A DNA stretch of 64,000 nucleotides from Acinetobacter larvae (GTDB lineage: Bacteria > Pseudomonadota > Gammaproteobacteria > Pseudomonadales > Moraxellaceae), in NCBI RefSeq assembly GCF_001704115.1, contig NZ_CP016895.1, positions 3,658,001 through 3,722,000 on the forward strand. Reading direction: 5' to 3'. Positions within the stretch are counted from its first letter, which is position 1. Each line of letters opens with the position of its first letter. Shown here piece by piece: positions 36,353 to 45,565 of this stretch. The translations under genes and the position numbers were made by a program. The notes below the pieces were generated by a model, which made no database searches, had not been told where the DNA came from, and saw only the letters and a list, made by a program, of their open reading frames with translations.

Positions 36353-37630
36353 TTATATTTCCTCAACTACTGGAAATAGTTGTTGCATTAAACCTTTCTT
36401 ATGTCTTTTAAGTTTATCAATATAATTTTTTTGGTGAGAAATTAAATGATCGAGTGAAGTAAGACAAGAAGCAATTTTTTCTTGCTCTAGAAGAGATGGC
36501 TGCATAACATTTATTGATAAAAACTTATCAATAGAAATATTATAACGACCAGCTCTAGCACCCTCATTTACGATTTGCTTAATTTCACTTTCGTGAGTTT
36601 TTGATTCGAAGAAATATTCCCAAAAAACAGGATCTTGATTTTTTTCAAAACGAAAACATTTATAAATAGGTGAAACGATCCCACTTTCATAAAGAGAAAG
36701 TCTTTTAATCGTTCCATAAGTCGAATTCTTTGTAATCCGATCGTTATATACAAAATCATTTTTTTGTAAAACGATATATCGATCAGTATTATCCCCAGCA
36801 ACTCTTTTTAAGAAATAATCGGCTTGGGAAACTAATCCGTGCTCATTGGAAAGAGATAAAACTTTAAGTTTATCTTCATTAGAATTTTTTTTCTTAACAG
36901 GTTTAGCAATTTGAGAAAGCTCAATGTTCTCCCATTCTTGACTAAATTTACCTAATCTTAATTTTGGTAAATTTTCTTTATCTTTAGGAAAAAGCTGTTG
37001 TAGCATGCCTGTTCTATGGTCTATATAAAGTTTAAGTTTAATTGATGCACTTTCTATAACTTTATCTAAAGAAGATAAACAATTTACAATTTTTCCTTGC
37101 TCTGAAGGAGATGGAAGTGCTATTTCTAATTTTTTTAGCTGGTTTGCATATAAATGCACAACAGCATTTCCTTGAGCAATTTTAGAAATTTCAGACTTCA
37201 AAGAACTATTGAGATAGTAACTTATAAATACTCCATTTTCATGACTTCGAATAATGTTTAAATCACCTCCTAATGCAATATCATCAAGCATCACACAAGA
37301 TGCTTTCGCAATATCTTCATGAGTTTCCCCAGAGGATGGAATGATGACATCATTTTTTTTACTCAAAATCAGATTGTTAGTCGGTATATTAGTTTTGGAT
37401 AAAACTTTATCGATGATTTCATTATATGTGGTATAAAGTTCACCATATCGAATACAGGGTATTACACCAGTTTCATCAATATCTGCTTTTGAAATTCCTT
37501 TACCCTTTAGGAACGTCGCAATATTAGCTAGGTTTTTTATCTCCCACTGAGCCTCTTGTTCAAATTCAGTAAATCTTAATTTTGGTAATACAGAATTTTC
37601 TTTGAAATCTAAAACTTGATTATTTGACAT
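36353..37630 (-). CDS. hsdS: Type I restriction-modification system, DNA specificity subunit
   Basis: A 425-residue specificity subunit with two target-recognition domains, each starting with LPKLR and a WE(I/N) segment. Each domain ends in a conserved helix closing in the same GL/ML-QQLFP tail (YIDHRTGMLQQLFP near the middle, LKRHKKGLMQQLFP at the end). This internal duplication is the usual HsdS plan: each domain reads one half of a split recognition site and the helices set the spacing. ATG 37630 has GGTGGGA before it and overlaps hsdR by 11 bp; the longer frame lacks support. The recognition sequence cannot be predicted here. Confidence 0.92.
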   Translation of the reverse strand: MSNNQVLDFKENSVLPKLRFTEFEQEAQWEIKNLANIATFLKGKGISKADIDETGVIPCIRYGELYTTYNEIIDKVLSKTNIPTNNLILSKKNDVIIPSSGETHEDIAKASCVMLDDIALGGDLNIIRSHENGVFISYYLNSSLKSEISKIAQGNAVVHLYANQLKKLEIALPSPSEQGKIVNCLSSLDKVIESASIKLKLYIDHRTGMLQQLFPKDKENLPKLRLGKFSQEWENIELSQIAKPVKKKNSNEDKLKVLSLSNEHGLVSQADYFLKRVAGDNTDRYIVLQKNDFVYNDRITKNSTYGTIKRLSLYESGIVSPIYKCFRFEKNQDPVFWEYFFESKTHESEIKQIVNEGARAGRYNISIDKFLSINVMQPSLLEQEKIASCLTSLDHLISHQKNYIDKLKRHKKGLMQQLFPVVEEI

Positions 37631-40600
37631 GAGCATCCCACCCAGAAATTTCACGCCCATTGGCACGTTTTTGCATTGGTTCAGTTAAATCCTGTATTAA
37701 AGCTTTACGAGTTTTACTACGGTCTTTCCAGCCTAAGCCAAGCGGAGAAAGTAACTCATGTAGTAGATCATTATCTAAAATCATGCGTGCAAGTGTCGCA
37801 TCAACAAATAGTCTGAGAGCTTCAACTTCTAAACCATATTTTTCAGCAATCTCTTCAATTTCGTAGTCAGTTTTTTCTAGTTTGAATTGCTCAAAACCAC
37901 GTTTGATATCTTCTTCACTGAGGCCTTCACCAATTTTCAAACTGTAGATATATTCTTTAATATCTTCAGCATCATCGACAAACTTAGCATCACTACTAAT
38001 TAGATTGACCAGCTCTTCACGAGTCATACTCTGTTTTTCAGATGAAGCTTGACTGTAATCACTAATCAGTTTCATGATGTAGTCATAGTCAATCATTGCA
38101 GAGTTAAATAAGACAAACTCAAAATCAACTTGTTGTACTGTTTCATTTGAGACATTATCTGGATTGTCTTGCTTTGGTTTTAAACGCTTTGCTGTTTCCA
38201 AATAAACGGCTTGAAAACTTCGCAATTCGTCTCTAGGCATAATCTTATTGATAGATTCATTTTGCTCTTCAGTTAAATCAGTATATTGACTTAATTGAGT
38301 TTGTAAGCGTTGAATTTCTTTGAATTTATTAATAAATTCAGCTTTTGCGATATCGCCTTGTAAGTTAATAACATCTTCAGGGGTGGTTGGTAGCCCTTTT
38401 GATTGCATGAAAGTATCAAGTTTCTGTTTAGCAACAGCAAGTTTAGCAATTACTTGGGTCGCAGATTCAACGAGCCAGATTTCTTTAACATGATCGTCTT
38501 TTTCTAAGTTAGAAAATAATTTTACTGACTCATCGACAGCAGACTCCAAGCCTCTGAAATCGATAATTGTCCCATAAGGTTTAGAATCATTTAAGACTCG
38601 ATTCGTTCGTGAAAATGCTTGAATTAAACCATGATATTTTAGATTTTTATCGACATATAAAGTACTAAGATATTTAGAATCAAAACCTGTTAGCAGCATA
38701 TCAACCACAATTGTGATATCAATTTTCTGTGATTGAGGAAAAGCCTGACTATTTGGATATTTCTGATCTTTAATGCGCTGTTGAACATCCTGATAGTAAT
38801 TATCAAACTGTGCCAAGCTATGGCTGGTACCAAATTGAGCGTTATAATCATTGATGATTGTAGTTAAAGCTTGTTTTTTTTCATTTGGCTTATCTAAGTT
38901 ATCTAATTGCTCATTTGGTAAATCTTCAGATAACTGCTTTACATCAGCATCACCTTCGGCAGGGGGAGAGAAAACACAAGCAATATTTAATACTTGATAA
39001 TCTGGATTGGTTTCTAATAATTCTGCTTGTTTTGCCTTAAACAAATGGTAATAACTAATTGCATCATTAATTGAGCTCGTTGCAAAGATAGCATTAAACT
39101 TTCGCTCATGAGTTGCGTGATGATGCTTATTAAGAATGGCTTCAACAATTTTTTCTTGGGTTATAGGATCACCCACACGAGCTGTAATAGGTTTATTTTG
39201 ATCAACCTGAGTAGCACGAAAATATTCAATATTAAACTTTAAAACGTTTTGATCTTCGATTGCATGAGTAATGGTATATGCATGTAACTGTTGTTGAAAA
39301 ATATCTTTTGTTTCGGCATAACTTGCTTCTCTTCCATCTATCCTTTGCACCGTTGAATTTTTTCCAAAAATAGGTGTACCAGTAAATCCAAATAGCTGTG
39401 AGTTAGGAAAAAACTTTTTGATTGCTTGATGATTTTCACCAAACTGTGAACGATGACACTCATCAAAAATAATTGCGATTCTTTTATCTTGCAGAGGTTT
39501 TAATTGTTCTTTAAAGCTTGGAGATTTTGAACGTGAACTCTTAGCTTTATTAAGATTGTCTGACTGATCATTTAACGCAAGCGCTAACTTTTGAATTGTG
39601 GTTACAATGACCTTATTACTATAGTTCGTAGAAAGTAGTCGTCGAACTAATGAAGCTGTATTGGTATTTTCCTCAACGCATCCTTCTTGGAATTTATTGA
39701 ATTCTTCACGTGTTTGACGATCTAAGTCTTTGCGATCAACCACAAATAGGCATTTTTCAATATCGGGATTATCTTTAAGTAAAGTTGATGCTTTAAATGA
39801 AGTTAAAGTTTTACCACTACCTGTAGTATGCCAGATATATCCATTACCACGGTTTTGTTTAATCGTTTCGATGATCGCTTCAACGGCATATATTTGATAA
39901 GGCCGCATGATCAAGATTTTTTGTTCTGTCGCTACTAGAACCATATAACGGCTGATCATTTTTCCTAGTTTACATTTATTGAGAAACTTTTCAGAAAACT
40001 CATGCAAATCATTGACTTTACGATTGTCAGGATCAGCCCATTGATAAATTGGTAAAAACTGTTCGTCAGCATTGAAGTTGAAATGTTGCTCTTGGTTATT
40101 GCTAAAATAATAAGTTTGCTTTTGATTACTAACAATAAATAATTGCATGAACACAAATAGAGTATTGGTATAACCATTACCAACATCATTTTTATAGTCC
40201 ACAATCTGTTGCATTGCACGACGAGGAGAAATATCTAAGGTTTTAAGTTCAATTTGAACTAAAGGTAAGCCATTAATTAAAATAATGACATCGTAACGAT
40301 GATGACTATTCTGAGAATTTACACGGAACTGACGGATGACTTCAAATTCATTTTTACACCAGTCTTTTGTGTTAACTAGAGTGTAATAAAGAGGTGTACC
40401 ATCTTCTCGGTCAAAAACATGCTGTTCTCGTAACCGTTGAGAACAAGTGAATACATCAGAGCTAATATTTTCTTGTAATAAGCGCTCAAATTCAGCATCT
40501 GTAAGCTGAACTTGGTTTAACTCATTAAACTTATTTCGAAAATTGGCATTGAGTGAGTCTAGATCATGAATTTCATTTTTTTTATATTTTAACTCTTCAA

Positions 40601-40646
40601 GCTTAGCTATAAGTGAATTTTCGAGATTGTTTTCGGAGCTAGACAT
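37620..40646 (-). CDS. hsdR: Type I restriction-modification system, restriction/translocase subunit
   Basis: A 1008-residue motor-nuclease. The N-terminal PD-(D/E)xK nuclease has VQIELKT, preceded by RYDVIILINGLPL. The SF2 helicase motor has Walker A HTTGSGKT, the DEAD-like box FDECHRSQFG, and motifs LFGFTGTP, VDMLLTGFDSKYL and QAFSRTNR. The C-terminal domain assembles with HsdM and HsdS. It is the first gene of the operon, with a 135-bp AT-rich gap to tnsE where its promoter should lie. Length and motifs fit the EcoR124I/EcoprrI class, the group in which prrC is found. Confidence 0.95.
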   Translation of the reverse strand: MSSSENNLENSLIAKLEELKYKKNEIHDLDSLNANFRNKFNELNQVQLTDAEFERLLQENISSDVFTCSQRLREQHVFDREDGTPLYYTLVNTKDWCKNEFEVIRQFRVNSQNSHHRYDVIILINGLPLVQIELKTLDISPRRAMQQIVDYKNDVGNGYTNTLFVFMQLFIVSNQKQTYYFSNNQEQHFNFNADEQFLPIYQWADPDNRKVNDLHEFSEKFLNKCKLGKMISRYMVLVATEQKILIMRPYQIYAVEAIIETIKQNRGNGYIWHTTGSGKTLTSFKASTLLKDNPDIEKCLFVVDRKDLDRQTREEFNKFQEGCVEENTNTASLVRRLLSTNYSNKVIVTTIQKLALALNDQSDNLNKAKSSRSKSPSFKEQLKPLQDKRIAIIFDECHRSQFGENHQAIKKFFPNSQLFGFTGTPIFGKNSTVQRIDGREASYAETKDIFQQQLHAYTITHAIEDQNVLKFNIEYFRATQVDQNKPITARVGDPITQEKIVEAILNKHHHATHERKFNAIFATSSINDAISYYHLFKAKQAELLETNPDYQVLNIACVFSPPAEGDADVKQLSEDLPNEQLDNLDKPNEKKQALTTIINDYNAQFGTSHSLAQFDNYYQDVQQRIKDQKYPNSQAFPQSQKIDITIVVDMLLTGFDSKYLSTLYVDKNLKYHGLIQAFSRTNRVLNDSKPYGTIIDFRGLESAVDESVKLFSNLEKDDHVKEIWLVESATQVIAKLAVAKQKLDTFMQSKGLPTTPEDVINLQGDIAKAEFINKFKEIQRLQTQLSQYTDLTEEQNESINKIMPRDELRSFQAVYLETAKRLKPKQDNPDNVSNETVQQVDFEFVLFNSAMIDYDYIMKLISDYSQASSEKQSMTREELVNLISSDAKFVDDAEDIKEYIYSLKIGEGLSEEDIKRGFEQFKLEKTDYEIEEIAEKYGLEVEALRLFVDATLARMILDNDLLHELLSPLGLGWKDRSKTRKALIQDLTEPMQKRANGREISGWDAHVK

Positions 40647-40781
40647 GTTATTCCATAATATAAAAAACAGAGCTACTTCTTTTAGACAAACAATATATTG
40701 AGCATCTAACAGAATAATTAAGCTATTTTAATGCATCTAAGAGTATGTATGTACAAAATAAGTGATTAAGCCCATAACATT

Positions 40782-42353
40782 TTATGAAAGATCAAGTATT
40801 TTTTCCAAACGCTGCAACCATCCCTTAAATTCATCATCTGTTTCAGTTAATTCAATTAGATGTTTGGGATGATTCAACGTATAAGGAATTCCTAAATCTT
40901 GTAGGCTTTCAATAGATGGCCATCGAAGGGAGTTTTTAACAATTTTTTTAGCAATATCTTTAAAACTATAATTCCATTTATTGAGATCATGGATTTGTAC
41001 AATCAATGTTGAGAGTGGTTTTGCGTTATCACTGGTATCAATTTCTAATATTGCATACCAGTGATTCTCAATAAAGAATCTAACCTCAAGTAGGCATCGA
41101 TTGTTTCCGTCTAGTGTCCGATGCAGACGTGAACGTCCAACTTTTTGCAAATAGTGCAGTTTTTCTTCATATTTTAGATGATGTTTTAAGGCAAGTTGTT
41201 TTACAAGAAGTTTAAAAGCATCAAAACGTTGCATGTAGAGAGCGATCACGTCGCTGTCATCTTCTAATCCATTAAATTCGCCTTGAGCCCCATCTCCATT
41301 AACGGTTGGTTCACCTGTTCCAACACCGACTTCTTCATACTCAGTCACATCATCATATCCACCTGATCCGCTTTTCGTTTTTTTCTTCACGACTTTTCTC
41401 GTTTCACTAGGATTCGAAAAACTTAAGGATGTTTGAGGGATCTCTATTTGTACTAATTTCGAATTTGAGTCACCTTCAATATCATCATCTACCGAAGAAT
41501 CATCTCCCCCTTGATTAGAGCCAGAAGAGCCTCCTCCAGAGCCTGTTGAATTACCTGATTTGAACTCAGGGCTTTCATAAAGAACGTTTGGAGGCAGAGT
41601 AGTCTTAATATTATGTAGATCAGTAATTTCAAAGACTAAATATTCATTGGTTGTAGAATCAAATCGACCAAGCATTTTGAGTGAGATATTTATTAGTTGC
41701 GGTGGCGTGAAGTGAAATTGCCATGATGTTTTTTCTTCAAATTGTTTAGCTTCTAATTTGAAGTAATGAGCAATACTTTCATAGGATTGCCTAGCATTTT
41801 CATCTAATAATATCCATGAGAGTAATCTGCGAATGCCCTCATTATTGAATTGACCTAAAGGAAATGTGCGGTGTGGTAGCACATGAATAACGGTCGTTTT
41901 CTGATCTATAGGATCAACAAAAAACTCTCTTGCTAAGATACCTTGATCAATACAGTTCCTAGCTAAATAGGCATTGTGAAAGAAAAGAACGCGTGCTAAC
42001 TCAATCTGGGGTATACAGATATGCAGGAGGTCTGGGTTTTGTTCACTACCTCTATTAAAATCAAATTCAAAATAATACCCTCTATTTTTTGAATCAACTT
42101 TAACTTTCCAATCTTCATTTGATTGAATATTGATATTAATTTTATACCCACCTTTACGACATTGACCGTCACTTGGATTCAGACATCGACCTCTTGCAAA
42201 AGCTGGTAAATTAGATAGACGTGAGTGCTTGACGGATAGTTCAGAATCAGCATGGATTCCTAATTTAATATTCCAAGATTTTAAGTGATTAAATTTAAAT
42301 ATTTCACCTAAGAATGTAATTTTTGCATCTTCTGGGAAATTCTTAATTTTCAT
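40782..42353 (-). CDS. tnsE: Transposition protein TnsE
   Basis: A 523-residue protein at the TnsE position of the tns operon and of TnsE-like length (Tn7 TnsE is 538). In Tn7 it steers insertion to replicating DNA, mostly conjugating plasmids, through the beta clamp and 3'-recessed ends. Visible features are an N-terminal domain, a low-complexity Gly/Ser/Asp linker around 265-300 (GGGSSGSNQGGDDSS), and a basic C-terminal domain (KKKTKSGSGGYDD region, LHYLQKVGRSRLHRTLDGN). The TAATG overlap with the tnsD stop shows translational coupling. It implies the element still has a horizontal-transfer pathway besides attTn7. Confidence 0.85.
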   Translation of the reverse strand: MKIKNFPEDAKITFLGEIFKFNHLKSWNIKLGIHADSELSVKHSRLSNLPAFARGRCLNPSDGQCRKGGYKININIQSNEDWKVKVDSKNRGYYFEFDFNRGSEQNPDLLHICIPQIELARVLFFHNAYLARNCIDQGILAREFFVDPIDQKTTVIHVLPHRTFPLGQFNNEGIRRLLSWILLDENARQSYESIAHYFKLEAKQFEEKTSWQFHFTPPQLINISLKMLGRFDSTTNEYLVFEITDLHNIKTTLPPNVLYESPEFKSGNSTGSGGGSSGSNQGGDDSSVDDDIEGDSNSKLVQIEIPQTSLSFSNPSETRKVVKKKTKSGSGGYDDVTEYEEVGVGTGEPTVNGDGAQGEFNGLEDDSDVIALYMQRFDAFKLLVKQLALKHHLKYEEKLHYLQKVGRSRLHRTLDGNNRCLLEVRFFIENHWYAILEIDTSDNAKPLSTLIVQIHDLNKWNYSFKDIAKKIVKNSLRWPSIESLQDLGIPYTLNHPKHLIELTETDDEFKGWLQRLEKILDLS

Positions 42354-43870
42354 TAATTTAACCTTAAGTATTGTAATGCCATATTTAGAAATTTTGCCGT
42401 TTCAGAGGTCATACGCTCGTCACTCAAACCTGCTTTGCGTAAAATTCTCCAACGAGGTAAGTCTTGGCTTTGCATTTTTATTTCAATAAAAACTTGAGTT
42501 AACCGTCTAATTTGGTAGCTACTAATATCTTCGTTATAGCGTTTCAAAAATGATTGAGTAATGGGTAAACGATATAAATTTTTTTCAATAGTCGAAACAT
42601 GGGTGATTTGTGAAAGCCACCATTTTGCAGAGCGTCGAGGACTATCTACATCCCAAATGAGCTCATTGTAGAGCCGAATAAGTTGTCTTGCATAAGTAAG
42701 ATCACGGTTGTACCAGTCAACTTTAGCTCCCTGTGGAATAAAGCCCTGATGGAAGGTTTGATTTATTTTCAATAGCCAGTCTTTATCATTACGGTATAGC
42801 CAAGCATATAAGGCTTGATCTATAGAACGAGCGGGTTTAATACCTAATTCTTTGACCAGTTTTAGCCATTTTTCTCTATATTCAAAGTGGTTGGGGTGCA
42901 CACATATATTTAAATTTTGACTATTATTGTCTTTCGAGTCTTTATTTAAATTTTTAACTTGTTCTAGAATCGCTGAAAAAGACCATTCTTTATTACTTAA
43001 TGCTTCAATCACAACGATATGTTCCAGATAACTAAAACTTTTTCGGTGTTTTCTGAAGATACTTCGTAACCAACCTGTTTCAGATTTTAAGCCGCCTAAA
43101 TTGTATTGTCCTAAAAATTTGGAAGGCCATCGAGCAATGATTTTGTCTAAGATTTTGTCGTGACTAATGTAGTTTCGACCACGTATACAATGATTTTTTT
43201 GAGCAAGCTGATGGTAGAACCTTGTCCATTGCTCATAATGAGGTGACTCAGAAGACGGAAGAGACAATAATTCTAATAATTTCTTTGTAATAAATAGGCT
43301 ATCTGATGTCGCTTTCGACTGAATTTTCTCAGGGCACGTTTGGTATGTTGGTGTGATGAAATCATGTCGATGTAATGATCTTAGTTCAATGGTTGAGTCA
43401 ATAAGTTCACCATGTATTGGACAACAAGCACCTTGTATTTGCCATAAGCGTGACCAATAAAGTTCACTATATAATTCTAACTGTTCTTTAAAACAGGCTG
43501 GGCAGTAGCGGAGTTTATGGATGGGTTTAAGTCGTGACACATTAACACCCAGGGCAAGATGAATTGAGCCTTGAGATACTTCAGCCATCCATTGTAAACA
43601 CTGTTGCCGTCTATCCTCAGGTACAAAGGGGGCATAGATAGGGAAGAGCGTATGCTGATATGCAATATCCTCTAGGCTTAACTGATTGCTAGGATATTGG
43701 TTGATAATAGCGTTTAAGTGGCAAGGGAGATCAACTGTAGCAATAACTTTACGGTTTTGAAAAATTTCATCCAATAATTGTTTTGGACTGCTTAAAGCAA
43801 GACGGATTCCAGCCCTAGCCACAGTACTGTAAATGAGTTCATTCTGATATGGCAGAGGGAAATTTAGCAT
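42353..43870 (-). CDS. tnsD: attTn7 target-selection protein TnsD
   Basis: A 505-residue TniQ-family protein. The zinc-binding region is YCPACFKEQL followed by GACCPIHGE (Cys-x2-Cys and Cys-x2-His). The N-terminal segment LPYQNELIYSTVARAG is typical of TnsD/TniQ. TnsD binds the 3' end of glmS and recruits TnsC, and the insertion seen here fits that activity. It starts where the tnsC stop ends and overlaps tnsE by one base. The full-length C-terminal half argues for a sequence-specific TnsD rather than a short TniQ of the CRISPR-guided type. Confidence 0.92.
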   Translation of the reverse strand: MLNFPLPYQNELIYSTVARAGIRLALSSPKQLLDEIFQNRKVIATVDLPCHLNAIINQYPSNQLSLEDIAYQHTLFPIYAPFVPEDRRQQCLQWMAEVSQGSIHLALGVNVSRLKPIHKLRYCPACFKEQLELYSELYWSRLWQIQGACCPIHGELIDSTIELRSLHRHDFITPTYQTCPEKIQSKATSDSLFITKKLLELLSLPSSESPHYEQWTRFYHQLAQKNHCIRGRNYISHDKILDKIIARWPSKFLGQYNLGGLKSETGWLRSIFRKHRKSFSYLEHIVVIEALSNKEWSFSAILEQVKNLNKDSKDNNSQNLNICVHPNHFEYREKWLKLVKELGIKPARSIDQALYAWLYRNDKDWLLKINQTFHQGFIPQGAKVDWYNRDLTYARQLIRLYNELIWDVDSPRRSAKWWLSQITHVSTIEKNLYRLPITQSFLKRYNEDISSYQIRRLTQVFIEIKMQSQDLPRWRILRKAGLSDERMTSETAKFLNMALQYLRLN

Positions 43871-45538
43871 CTAACTCACCTGCTCAAACCAGCGTTCCAT
43901 ATTAAAAATAAGCTGAGTATGTTCTTTAAGATGTTGATAGAAATTTTGTTTCTCATCTTTTTGTGAGAATTGGAATCGTAAATCCTCAGTATCTAAAGTA
44001 TGCCATTGATCTTGTTTAACCCTTTTACTTTTATTTTTAGGCTTTGGGTTAGTCTGAATATTTTTGCCTATATCATTCAGCCATATCATGACAATTGGCA
44101 TAAGTTCTTGCATTGAAAGATGGGGATGTTGCTGAAAGGCTCGTTTAATAGTTGGTACTAAAAGTTCAGATTTAAAGTCTAGCCCAAGTAAAAGGTGATG
44201 TAAGCGTATAGCCTCTTTATTACCATTGTATTCACTCAAATCATCATACTCAGTAGATTCAGTATGCTTATCTACAATCATTTGTAATTTAAGAATTTGC
44301 TGATCGACTTCAGGAATAATTAGATCAGAAAACTGTATGATTTTTTCTGGATCTTTAGATCTAAGTGCATTGACCATTGGATGGATGGGCTTAAGTTCAT
44401 CATGGTAAGTCTTTTTTAATAATTTAATTGTAATGCGTTCTAGACCAGATGTAATGGCACTAATTTGTGCAAGTATAAACAATTTGACAGCAATATCAAG
44501 AATGCCTTGGCTAAGATCATAAAGACATTCACGAATCTCATCAGAGAGATGCATATCTGCTTTGTTTAACCACTGATATTTCCATAAAGCATCGGTAAAA
44601 GCATTCCATTCAGATTTATATATGCGATTATTTAACTCAAGGTTTGGTTCATTTTTTATAGGTTCCCATAATACAGATCCAAATCCAGCAGCCCTACGGT
44701 TACCACGAAGATCATTAAATATATACCTTGCCTTTGGTGTACCTACCATGATGACGGGCAAACTAATCACATTAACGAGTGTGACAAAGAAATTTAACAT
44801 TTTATCAGCACCGCCAGAGTTTTTGATATTAAGGTGCTGTATTTCATCAATAATAAGCAAGCCAATTGCATGAAAATTTGCAATCTGACGCATTAAATTG
44901 AGTAACGTTTCAACACCATGACGCTTTAAAGCGTATTTAGCTTCATAGTTAGTATCAAGAGCAATATCAACGGCTCTAAAGAAATGTAAGCACAAGCTTT
45001 TTAATGAACCGTCATGAGGACAGTCAATTTTTAAGTATACAATTTGGGTAAAGTTATACTTTTCGTGATAAATAACTTGTGGGTATACACTGAGAATATT
45101 ATTGATTGTTGTAGTTTTACCGATTCCAGAACATCCGATAATACTCATACTTTGAGCTGTTGATCGAGCAGGCTCATACCTAAAAGCTGAAATATCTCCT
45201 TTCATTGTTCGCTCATAACCGTTCTGAATATGTTTGTTCAATTCTCCATTTGATATATTTCGACCGACATACCCTTGTCTTAACATAATTGAAAATTTTG
45301 TCCAAAGTTCAATATGTCGTTCAATTGGATGAAAAAAAATATTCAGTAATTGAGGAATAAGGTGTATACGTTGTGATGCTGGTAGAGATTGGTCTGTAAT
45401 ATCGAAATTTACTTTCCCTCTCAGTGCTTTGATAATATCAGGCGTATCCAAAATAGGGGGTAATGCTTCAATGAATGGATTGCCAGCATAATGCCCAATA
45501 CTAGGTTGATATTCCTTAACAATGACTTTATTACTCAT
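43871..45538 (-). CDS. tnsC: Transposition regulator ATPase TnsC
   Basis: A 555-residue AAA+ ATPase linking target proteins to the TnsAB transposase. The protein shows Walker A GCSGIGKTTT, Walker B LLIIDEIQHLN, and a sensor-type VGTPKARYIF. The C-terminal third contacts TnsA/TnsB in Tn7. The ATG at 45538 has AAGGA at normal distance; the ATG three codons upstream lies inside that site. Located between tnsB and tnsD in the canonical order. Confidence 0.93.
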   Translation of the reverse strand: MSNKVIVKEYQPSIGHYAGNPFIEALPPILDTPDIIKALRGKVNFDITDQSLPASQRIHLIPQLLNIFFHPIERHIELWTKFSIMLRQGYVGRNISNGELNKHIQNGYERTMKGDISAFRYEPARSTAQSMSIIGCSGIGKTTTINNILSVYPQVIYHEKYNFTQIVYLKIDCPHDGSLKSLCLHFFRAVDIALDTNYEAKYALKRHGVETLLNLMRQIANFHAIGLLIIDEIQHLNIKNSGGADKMLNFFVTLVNVISLPVIMVGTPKARYIFNDLRGNRRAAGFGSVLWEPIKNEPNLELNNRIYKSEWNAFTDALWKYQWLNKADMHLSDEIRECLYDLSQGILDIAVKLFILAQISAITSGLERITIKLLKKTYHDELKPIHPMVNALRSKDPEKIIQFSDLIIPEVDQQILKLQMIVDKHTESTEYDDLSEYNGNKEAIRLHHLLLGLDFKSELLVPTIKRAFQQHPHLSMQELMPIVMIWLNDIGKNIQTNPKPKNKSKRVKQDQWHTLDTEDLRFQFSQKDEKQNFYQHLKEHTQLIFNMERWFEQVS

Positions 45539-45565
45539 TCTATTCATCCTTATTCGTGAATAAAG

